Assembly: GCA_037355855.1 (NCBI GenBank)
Contig: CM074763.1
Location: 1,116,001-1,180,000 of the forward strand
Direction of reading: 5' to 3'
DNA length: 64,000 nucleotides
Source of the DNA: Pseudo-nitzschia pungens
Lineage: Eukaryota; Bacillariophyta; Bacillariophyceae; Bacillariales; Bacillariaceae
Position 1 is the first letter of the stretch. Each line of letters starts with the position of its first letter. Both the position numbers and the translations under genes were made by a program. The notes under the pieces are model-generated. The model saw only the letters and a list, made by a program, of their open reading frames with translations. It did no database searches and was not told the origin of the DNA. Of this stretch, positions 22,447 through 31,316 are shown piece after piece.

Positions 22447-23019
22447 GGACCATCTATCCCGTTGCATCGCAAGAAATGGCCCCTGCTTCAACAGCGGCAG
22501 GATGCACTGCTTCCGAAGACACCCGTAACCAAGGAGATGGAACGCGTCTTCAACTTGTTGACACGAGACGGTTCCTCTCGGAATTTCTTTCGGGCGAGCG
22601 AGGTTTCCTCGAGTCGAGTTCGTCCCGGTGGCATCAATCATCGCGCACTCAACGACTCGAATGCGGCACTCGAGACGGCCGAATCCGGGATACCGGTCGT
22701 TACCCACGACATTGCCCAATTCGGTAGCATCGCTCCCATTTCTTGGGACTGCAATCCGCACAATCTCGTAGAGGCACACAAGGAATTGTGGGATTCCCGA
22801 GCTGCCCACGGTGCGAATGCTCCGTTTCAGGGGAACGAAGGGATGCCGAGTGCGAACGTTCCACCGGGAAGCCTCCGTCCGCCTCGGACCAAAAAATTGC
22901 AAATCGGGTATCCCCACTTTGTGTTTTGCCCGGACGCCGACCTCCATTGGAAGGCAACGGAGAACATCCAAGAGGTTCTCCGAAGCTGCGCTTGCATCCG
23001 GCGAGAAAGTGCGGAATAA
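22447..23019 (+). CDS. Uncertain gene or gene remnant in a GC-rich island
   Basis: A frame open from just after a TGA at 22444 to a TAA at 23017-23019. Its composition is protein-like: KKWPLLQQRQDALLPKTPV, EMERVFNLLTRDGSSRNFF, HDIAQFGSIAPISWDCNPHN, then IGYPHFVFCPDADLHWKATE and NIQEVLRSCACI. No ATG occurs before ATGGAACGC (22535), so either the gene starts there (about 161 residues) or an upstream exon is spliced in. The same frame is open upstream of the TGA from 22015 but is Arg-rich. No family was recognised. It may be an intact small gene, the last exon of a larger one, or a degenerated copy. Confidence 0.4.
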   Translation, partial: GPSIPLHRKKWPLLQQRQDALLPKTPVTKEMERVFNLLTRDGSSRNFFRASEVSSSRVRPGGINHRALNDSNAALETAESGIPVVTHDIAQFGSIAPISWDCNPHNLVEAHKELWDSRAAHGANAPFQGNEGMPSANVPPGSLRPPRTKKLQIGYPHFVFCPDADLHWKATENIQEVLRSCACIRRESAE

Positions 23020-24072
23020 ATACAGGCTTCGCCAGTGTCCCATTGGTTTGCGTTTCGATGCTCCGTGTTGTCGGGAGCGACGATCAACACAGTGCAGAAA
23101 CGCGATACCATAATATCTCAACGCAGACGTATTTGCTCTGTGGACCAATCAAAGATTTGCGCAATAGTTTGAAATATCGGAAAGTCGGTCGGTCATTGAT
23201 GCCGTGTAACAGTGTTTGCCTCTCATCACTCTTCGCGCAGACACTTTTGCTATACCAAACAAATAGAGGTCAATTCATAGTATGTCGCATGTGCTGTAGT
23301 TCAGGATCAACCGTTTGAGAACGAACTGCAATCGTCCAAGAATCAACTGCAGGACTGTCTCCGTATCTCCGTATGACGTGCTTTAAGGCTATAATGGAGA
23401 GCTGCTAAACCAGGCCGAGGCAGTAATGACCATAATAATGTAAGCGTCATGAGGGTACCGGTAGGACAAGAGCTAGACTACAGAATTCATACCTTACCGT
23501 AGAAGAGAAGTAGACAAAATTTTAGTTATCGCCTAGACATAACTGCGCTATCAAACTCAACTGTATCTCCATGCTGAGATTCTTCAAAGCGAGTGCCAAC
23601 CAACTCACGGTCGTTGGATAACCTCACCACGATAGGTTCAATAGTGTAGTTAAAACATGGCACAGAGGCCGAAAGCAGATATCATAATGATTGCTACCCC
23701 TGACTCGAGAGTGAAAAACATCTTGGGAACGAGGAAGAGAGACACATTACCAGTGACAGAGGTGTGAAAACTTCAGCTGGCAATGGCATTCGAGCTGAAC
23801 AACTGGGTTCTCGCTCTCATAATGCTTCGCCAACACAAATATTTCGGAGGAAATCACATTTCACTGTTGATGGACATGGCAGTCATCGCCTAATCTACGG
23901 ACGTTTAGTTCACCCTTAGGTCCCTGTCAATAACCGCGACCACTACGAGAGCATTGTACAACTTCGACGGAACGAATCAAAGAGAAGGCGAGTGGATACT
24001 AGATCTCATCCGGGTTACAGGAGGAGCAGTGAATTAATTTAGCAATACTATTGTTTTTCTATGATTGCTAAC
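23020..24072. other. Spacer before the uS19 gene 3' end
   Basis: About 1 kb of mixed-composition sequence with stops in all frames. No RNA gene or repeat was recognised. Confidence 0.4.
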
Positions 24073-24516
24073 TTAAAGAGGGATGAATCGTGTTTGGTGG
24101 GCAGCGGAGACTCCAGGACGTCCGTGTCTAACAGGCTTGTATGTGATGGCGAATTCTCCCAAGTACATGCCAATCATTTCAGGCTTCATTTCAACACCAC
24201 AGAACATCTTTCCGTTGTAGATACCGATGATCGATCCGATCATTTCGGGGACGATGATCATGTTACGAAGGTGGGTCTTGACACCACGGGGCTTTTCACC
24301 GGGTGGGGCCTCCTTCTTGGCCTGTCTCAATCGCTTGATGAGGGCCATGGGCTTTCTCTTCAAACCACGGGACATTCGGCGACGAGGGCGGGCACATACC
24401 AAGTCCATCAATTCATCGTTTGTCAAGTCCAACAATTGATCGAGTTCGATACCACGGTAGGTGAATTTACGGAATTGACGCTTCTTACGAAGCTCGGCAA
24501 CTTTTTCGGCGTCCAT
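24073..24516 (-). CDS. RPS15: Small subunit ribosomal protein uS19 (S15e)
   Basis: An intronless 147-residue protein of the 40S head, near the decoding and P-site region. The sequence is nearly family consensus: [79 protein letters not shown], then [20 protein letters not shown] and KHGRPG-like [18 protein letters not shown] at the end. Length equals the eukaryotic usual length. The start ATG is followed by [12 protein letters not shown]. Confidence 0.97.
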   Translation of the reverse strand: MDAEKVAELRKKRQFRKFTYRGIELDQLLDLTNDELMDLVCARPRRRMSRGLKRKPMALIKRLRQAKKEAPPGEKPRGVKTHLRNMIIVPEMIGSIIGIYNGKMFCGVEMKPEMIGMYLGEFAITYKPVRHGRPGVSAAHQTRFIPL

Positions 24517-25192
24517 GATTATTTATTCGACAATTAGAAGGCTAAAGTGTAAAAAGACGACGGAGATATTTGGTGAGATGTGTTGTTGGTAGACCAAGTT
24601 GCGACCGAACCCGAGGGCAACTATCCGCCATTCACCGTCATGTTTGGTCTTCTGCTAGTATATCGCGATGATTGCTCATAGTATTGCGATTCCAACCACC
24701 TTCCTTAGTTCCTGCTGCCATGGTCGTGTCCGTACTTACATCGACTATTGAATGTTGTAGTGGGGATCGGAGAGGGATGTATCACTGTTGCAGCTAACGA
24801 GGGATGATGCGCGGACGAACTGTTTGCTTTCGTTTCTCAAGTTATTGTAGACTTGAGTACCAAAGACCCGTAGAACTATTTAGTAAGACGGGTAAGCCAA
24901 AATAATGAATCACGAATACTCAGGTTACCGGGACTTATCTGTCCGTTTTCCTATTTTCCTCGCTCCATTCAATCACGATTTCTTCTTGGAATGCAAAATT
25001 GATTTTCAGAGAAAAAACACAAGTCGTAAACCTTACCCGTTTCCCGTACGGCACATGGCGGGATCTGGTGAAGTATCAAAAAAGCAAGCTTGGACCTATC
25101 ACGACTACAATCAGAGTTTCATACCGTACGTTTCTTCCGTCGATTGAATACGATTTTCATAACTGTTGAGATCTCGAAACCGGTATTCTACG
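24517..25192. other. Divergent spacer between uS19 and DBP10 genes
   Basis: About 680 bp containing both promoters. No coding frame is credible. Confidence 0.4.
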
Positions 25193-28039
25193 ATGTCATC
25201 CAAAGGAAAGAATGCTGGAGGCGGAGGCGGAGGCGGAGGCAACGGATTCAAGCCGCTTGGTCTAAGTGAGCCAGTCTACCGCGGAATCGTTCGAATGGGT
25301 TTTCGAACACCGACGCCTGTTCAGCGAAAGGCCTTGCCTGTTGTCATGTCGGGGGCCGATACTATTGTTATGGCCCGTACGGGTTCGGGTAAAACTGCAG
25401 CATTTTTGATTCCTCTTATGGAAACCCTCTTGGCAAGCCAAGACGATATGAGCAGAAGTTTTTCCAAGGGTGTACGTGGTGTAGTGTTGAGTCCCACTCG
25501 AGAACTGTCCTTGCAAACATTGCGAGTACTCAAGAAAATGTCTCACTTTACGGAAATCAAATCCATCGGAATACACGGAGGTGAACGAATGGAACAGCAA
25601 TTTGATGACCTTAGTTCCAAACCGGATGTGATCATCGCTACACCTGGTAGATTGGCTCATATTCTTTCGGAAATTCCCGACTTCAATCTGAGCGAGTGCC
25701 AAATCTGTGTACTCGATGAAGCCGATCGCCTATTGGAGATGGGTTTTGCGCAGCAATTGAGAGAAATCAACAGATCCATCCCGGATAGGTGTCAAAAGTT
25801 ATTGTTGAGTGCCACAATGCCAAAGATGCTCATCGAGTTTACGAAAGGAGGGTTCACAACCGACCCCCAAATGGTTCGACTTGATGCAGAAGTCTCTGTC
25901 AGTGAAGAGTTGCGCGTCAGCTTTATCACATGTAGGAGTTTGGAGAAGGATGCCGGTCTACTACAAATTATGGGAGCTATTCAGGATGACAAGGAAGCAA
26001 ACCAGGGTACAAGAACAGGGCTTACTCTGATTTTTTGTGCTACCCGACACCACGTTGAATATGTTACAGCCCTTCTTCGGGCGAGCGGGCAGGAAGCAAC
26101 AATGATCTACGGAACACTCGATCCGGACGCGAGAAATTCAAATTTAGCTGCGTTTCGCAATGGAAGAAAGCCGATAATGGTGGTAACGGATGTTGCGGCA
26201 CGCGGAGTTGATATTCCTATGTGTGACCATGTGATCCATTACCATTTCCCGCCTTCACCGAAGCTTTTTGTCCATCGTTCTGGTCGAGTAGCACGCGCCG
26301 GAAGAATTGGATTTTGCTTCGCCTTGGTGGAACCAGATGAGTTGCCATACATGGTCGATTTGCATTTGTTCCTTGGTCGCAAGCTGTGCACGGCAGAGGG
26401 AGCGACCGATACAGACGACTATAAAGAAACGGGTAGTGATGGCATTGACGCTTCAGACAGCGACGGCCAAAATCTGAACGGGGACAGTTGCCAACCGATC
26501 GATTCATACACTCTAAACGAAATGACTCCGGAAATGACTCACTACGGATCCATTCCGGAATCCATTTTGACTCTAGAAGTTGAAAATGTGCGTCGCATCA
26601 TGGACTCAGAGATGGCTGGAACTGAACAGGCAGAACTCATGAGATCGCTGACACGGGTTTGCACAAATGCCATGAAACAATATCGAAGAACGCGTCCAGA
26701 AGCAAGCAGAGAGGCAGTTAGACGAGCGAAAGCAATTCTCGAAGGGCAAAAACTAACGACAGGACAGCGCGTTGGCGGAGCATCGATCCCGGCACATCCT
26801 CTATTGCGGGGTCTGGAGTTGGAGCAATACGAATTGGCAAAATCAAAGGGAAAGATTAACACGCTGAATGATTTAGATAATATCAAGAAAAGGGAAGACT
26901 TTTTGAAGATGCTGTCCCAATTTCGACCGAAAGAAACGGTGTTCGAGGCATTTGCTACCGGAGGTGGAAAGGAGACTGGCGTGAACAGTCAAGTTGATCG
27001 AGGCCGAACTGTTGCCTCTTCTAAGAAAATGGACTCCAGTTTTGCGATGACATCAATGAAAAACATGAGGCGTCAAATGAGAATGGCACGGGACAAAGGA
27101 ACGACGTTGGTTGTAGCAGGAAGTCAGTTGGCGAATGAAGCAGCTGCGGATGACGAAGGAGTTGGTAATGAAAGTGATCCTATGGAGAAAGAAAGTGAAA
27201 AAGTCGTTCCTAAAGCTGCTGCGACGGTACCAGTTGTCACCTCCAAACCTAGAATGTCTAAAGCACAAAGGCGTCGCATGAAGAAAGATCCCAATGCATC
27301 CATTGCGAGTAGTCATCAACCTAAAGAAAAACGGAAAAAGAACATGAGAGGACGGGATTTCAGAGACAATGCTTTTTTCATTGAAAACGATGTTTCGTCG
27401 AATTCCGAAGAAGCTCAGAGGCAACGCCGAATGGAAGCAGCAATGCAACCAAGTTCGGCAAATTCGGTGAAAGGAATAACGGGTAATGCGATGCGCTTGG
27501 AAGAAGCAATGTTAGACGTTGTCGGTGATGAAAACGAACAGCTTGTGCAAAAGCAACGTATGATGAGATGGGACAAGTCAAAGCGAAAGTATGTTCAGAC
27601 AAGTGTAGGTGCCGAATTGAGCGGAACGAGTTATAGCAAGAGAGTCAAGCTCGAGAGCGGACAAATCGTCAAGAGCGATAAACTAAAACTCGGCGAAATC
27701 TACGAAAAATGGCAGAAGAAAACGAACCGATCTGTCGGACGCAGTGGTGTATTCGATAATGATGGGGCAAATGATGACCACGCAATAGCATCGTCTGGAA
27801 AACAAAGACGAGGTGGCAAGAAGAAGGGAAAGAATGGAACGGACGAGGATGGCCCAAGGTCTGCCAAGTCTATCAAACAAAAGCGAGCAAGCACACAGGA
27901 TATGAAGATGAAGAACATGGTCAAGGCAGATAGAAACAGACTGGAAAAGAAAAATAAGACAGATAGAAATGCTTCCAAGGTACAGCCAAAGAAGGGATCC
28001 CAAGGGAAGAAAGGAATGAGCGGCAGATGGAAAAAATAA
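25193..28039 (+). CDS. DBP10: DEAD-box RNA helicase DBP10/DDX54, 60S ribosome biogenesis
   Basis: A single-exon gene of 948 residues starting at the ATG at 25193 (MSSKGKNAGG and a polyglycine run). Helicase motifs in order are the Q motif (FRTPTPVQRKALP), ARTGSGKT, PTRELSLQ, TPGRL, VLDEADRLLEMGF, SATMP, and HRSGRVARAGR. The extended N-terminal GFKPLGLSEPVYRGIVRMGF and the C-terminal region with QRMMRWDKSKRKYVQ followed by KLESGQ (the DBP10 C-terminal domain) separate this from other DEAD-box proteins. DBP10 remodels the pre-60S peptidyl-transferase centre region in the nucleolus. The long tail is rich in Lys (nucleolar type), ending KKGMSGRWKK. Confidence 0.95.
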   Translation: MSSKGKNAGGGGGGGGNGFKPLGLSEPVYRGIVRMGFRTPTPVQRKALPVVMSGADTIVMARTGSGKTAAFLIPLMETLLASQDDMSRSFSKGVRGVVLSPTRELSLQTLRVLKKMSHFTEIKSIGIHGGERMEQQFDDLSSKPDVIIATPGRLAHILSEIPDFNLSECQICVLDEADRLLEMGFAQQLREINRSIPDRCQKLLLSATMPKMLIEFTKGGFTTDPQMVRLDAEVSVSEELRVSFITCRSLEKDAGLLQIMGAIQDDKEANQGTRTGLTLIFCATRHHVEYVTALLRASGQEATMIYGTLDPDARNSNLAAFRNGRKPIMVVTDVAARGVDIPMCDHVIHYHFPPSPKLFVHRSGRVARAGRIGFCFALVEPDELPYMVDLHLFLGRKLCTAEGATDTDDYKETGSDGIDASDSDGQNLNGDSCQPIDSYTLNEMTPEMTHYGSIPESILTLEVENVRRIMDSEMAGTEQAELMRSLTRVCTNAMKQYRRTRPEASREAVRRAKAILEGQKLTTGQRVGGASIPAHPLLRGLELEQYELAKSKGKINTLNDLDNIKKREDFLKMLSQFRPKETVFEAFATGGGKETGVNSQVDRGRTVASSKKMDSSFAMTSMKNMRRQMRMARDKGTTLVVAGSQLANEAAADDEGVGNESDPMEKESEKVVPKAAATVPVVTSKPRMSKAQRRRMKKDPNASIASSHQPKEKRKKNMRGRDFRDNAFFIENDVSSNSEEAQRQRRMEAAMQPSSANSVKGITGNAMRLEEAMLDVVGDENEQLVQKQRMMRWDKSKRKYVQTSVGAELSGTSYSKRVKLESGQIVKSDKLKLGEIYEKWQKKTNRSVGRSGVFDNDGANDDHAIASSGKQRRGGKKKGKNGTDEDGPRSAKSIKQKRASTQDMKMKNMVKADRNRLEKKNKTDRNASKVQPKKGSQGKKGMSGRWKK

Positions 28040-29117
28040 AATGAAACTTCTTCCAACATTACCTGATCACTTAGTAACAATCTTGAGCCATGGCCTGTTT
28101 AATGGGTTTTCATTGGTTCAAATGAATATCGCAAGAATTTCAGAATGCTTTGCCATTTCAAAATTTAGTAGGACCTGATATACATCAAGATCACTTCAAA
28201 AAGAAGGTTAGGACCTGCTATTCATCACAAGCTCAACAAAGAAGATTCCGTACCAAACACTGTTTTCATCGCTATCCTTTGACCTAATTTCAAAAAGTAA
28301 ATTACAACCAAATTCATTACTGGTATTTGAATACTGCAAGCCATGCATATCATGGAGTGAAGCGACATACCAGCGTTAGATGGAGAACCTTCAGAGGGGG
28401 AAACAACAAAAAGTGCTGAACTGTCCGCACCGTGCACACTGAGCCGTGAGGTCCTAATTCAGAATCTCACCTTCGTGATTGACGAACAACCACTTCCTAC
28501 CAATACCGGTATCAATACTGGTACCGGTACAATTTTTCGCTGACACTAAAAAAAATTTGAAAACGCATGACAGACGAAAGGACAATGTATCTTCTCATCG
28601 TAAATACTTCGTACAAAGTAAGGTTAACCTTAATGTAAAATAAAACGAAGTACGAACTTCGTACAAGTAACTTTTAAGGTTTACCGTAACCTTACTTGTA
28701 CTTCGTAATTATGCAGCTCATGGCGTCCATTACCACCATTGATCATGATGTTGTCATCGTATTACGCACGAGTAAATTAGTTTATGGTTAGTTTATGGTT
28801 AGGAGTACCGTACAACTATCAACCGTACGCTGTCTTTTGAGATTGATTGATAGTAGTAGTTGAAAAGTAAGTTACCGTACAGTAGTTCTACGGTAAACCT
28901 TCCGTACCTGATGCGATCAACGGTTCCCAAGTGTGTCAGGATCTTTACTAGCAAAACTCGGACGACAAGAAAGATGAGAACCTCTCCGAAAAAATAAATT
29001 GATCGGCTGTAGGCTGCGTCACATCGATGCGTGCAATTGGCTTCTTTACAAAATCGACGTCCCTGTTTTTTGAATCCGTTTTCCTATTTGAAGGCCACCT
29101 GTTGTCTACTTTCCACA
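28040..29117. repeat. Spacer with inverted TACTTCGTAC / GTAAGGTTA words
   Basis: About 1.1 kb. Between 28600 and 28710 several copies of ACTTCGTAC and GTAAGGTTAACC occur in both orientations, giving potential foldback (for example GTACAAGTAA at 28661 against TTACTTGTAC near 28692). No gene was seen. The promoter of the cyclophilin lies at its right end. Confidence 0.5.
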
Positions 29118-30547
29118 ATGAAAATCACCGCCATGCTATCTGCTGCCCTATTCACATCTGCTTCGGCATTCGCGCCCAAGGCCACTACCACCCGCGCCTT
29201 TTCCCGTGCTACCTCTGCTTTGATGGCAAACTCTAAGGTCTTCTTCGACATGGAAGTCGGCGGAGAAGAAATCGGAAGAATTACCTTCGAATTGCGTGAT
29301 GATGTCGTTCCCAGGACAGCTGAAAATTTCCGTGCTTTGTGTACCGGTGAAGAAGGATTCGGTTACCAAGGATCGAGTTTCCACCGAGTCATCCCCGGAT
29401 TCATGTGCCAGGGAGGTGATTTCACCAACCACAACGGAACTGGCGGGAAGTGTATGTACAATCAACTGGAGAATTAATGAGTACCCGCATCACATCACAA
29501 CTTGGAGAATCAAAAGAACAAGGATATCTCGGTTGTATCGAAGATTTTTCTCACAATGTCCATGGTTCATTTTCCTTCTGTTGCTCTTTTTTGTATCTTG
29601 ACTGAAATCATTCTGTAGCCATCTATGGCACCAAGTTCGAAGGTAAGCCGACGTTTGCAAACAATCGAATGCAAGGCATTCTGTTTGATAGCCTTATTTT
29701 TCGATAGCATCTTGTATAATTCAACATTCTTTCTACTTTTCGTTTCTTAACAGACGAGAACTTCGAGTTGATGCACGAAGGAAAAGGAACTCTGTAAGTT
29801 AAAACTTTATCGCTACTTTTCGTTCGATATCAGACGGTCTTTTTGAAGTCATTGCAGCCCCCTGTTCAGCAATGATAGTATTTTAAAGAATCTGAAATAC
29901 GAAGGACACGTACCAACCAATTATTGTTCTGACTTTTCTGTTTTTCCTCTGCACTCAATCACTTCAATAGTTCCATGGCGAACGCAGGCCCGAACACCAA
30001 CGGATCTCAGTTTTTTGTTTGCACTGCCGAAACTCCATGGTTGGGTAAGTACAACTTGTTGTTTGTAAGAGATATGGGTGGAGCGAGGGCGAAGAAGAAA
30101 AGCATTGGCAAGAACGGTGATCCAAGATAACTCACGAAGTCTATTTTTTCCCCTTTCGTTGTACATCGTCGAGCAGATGGAAGACACGTTGGTACGTATG
30201 TCCGTAGTATGTCCGGAGTCCCCATTAGAAGATGAAGAGTATCCAAAGCTACACTTTCATTGAAGTTGGGCACACTTTAGACCATCTGACCTTATCAATT
30301 TTTTCTCTCCCTCTTTTTGTACCAAACAATTGCGTAGTATTCGGCAAGGTCATCGGTAAGTGTTGCAAATACAGGATCGGCTAATTCGTATGTCTTATGA
30401 AACTACTATTCTGACGTTACTCTACGTTTTCTACTTTGTCCCACAGATGGAATGGATGTTGTCGATAAGATTGAAGCCGTTGGTTCCCAATCTGGAGCTA
30501 CTGCTGCACCTGTAGTCATCAAGGCAAGCGGGGAGATCACCGAGTAA
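29118..30547 (+). CDS. Plastid-targeted cyclophilin (peptidyl-prolyl isomerase)
   Basis: Seven exons assemble to 201 residues: 29118-29451, 29619-29642, 29754-29793, 29971-30044, 30177-30191, 30338-30355 and 30447-30547. All splice sites are GT-AG and the frame is maintained across every join. Residues 1-19 are a signal peptide ending in ASAFAP, followed by a Ser/Thr/Arg-rich transit-like stretch; the ASAFAP motif with Phe at the cleavage site directs proteins through the four membranes of diatom plastids. The mature part is a single-domain cyclophilin: [43 protein letters not shown] and TPWLDGKHVVFGKV carry the usual active-site Arg, Phe, Gln and Trp. It should catalyse proline cis-trans isomerisation in the plastid stroma or lumen. 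Exon 5 is only 15 nt and exon 6 only 18 nt. Confidence 0.95.
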
Positions 30548-31316
30548 TTTGTCTACCAACTAACAGGGTCCGAGTAAATCGATGAAGCCCTCCACGATTG
30601 ACAACAGAAAACTATTGGGAGGACAGTGTTAAGGTGATGCATTACTAAATAACAATGCTTCAATTCAATTCAATTCAATAACATATTATTACTTACTACG
30701 TATACCGTACACGCACGGACACAATATACAAAAATTCTGGTCTTTTGAAAAAAAAAAACCGGTGCAGGTATAAAAACGAGGCGTGGCAATGTGTTTTCAT
30801 TCTCATCTTGCAACAAAGAGGAGCTCTTTGGTAAGCCAGCGAACTAAAAGTGTTCGGTCAATTTCACGAGAAATCAATCTCTGATCGTTCGAATCGTAGC
30901 AGAAAAAGCGTCTACGTCTCACCAGAGTGATTGTTTTGGATGTTATTTTCTTCGCTTGACTTCTTCATACTACGTGTAATGAGCAGTTCACAAGACTAAG
31001 TCTTCGTCTACATGTTCTTCAATAATTTAGTTCGATTTGTTTGCCTCATCCAAGGATACAGTTGCTCGATAATGGTATTGTTGAAAAATAGATCTGTTCA
31101 GGTTAAATATGTTTCTTGAGTTATATATACATCATTCGTAAGTCGTTGCATGTAATGGGACATTAAGATATACATCACAAAATAATAATATCAAAAATCC
31201 TCATGGAGTAGGTAAGGATGACAGACCCCACCCGTCGGTGTCTGCCAATTGCCTTAGACCGGAGGACGGAAAAATTTAAAGATGGACGGAGCACTTTCCG
31301 ATTTGAATTCTGATTT
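30548..31316. other. Spacer between convergent cyclophilin and SANT-like/GAF genes
   Basis: About 770 bp, AT-rich, with a CAATT tandem run at 30660-30680. No coding frame. Confidence 0.4.

Noticed and set aside
21625..23148. A minus-strand frame of 507 codons over the GC island
   Set aside because: Composition is Arg/Ser/Cys-rich with no motif, and it runs across the AT-rich flank and the pentamer array, so it looks like chance openness.
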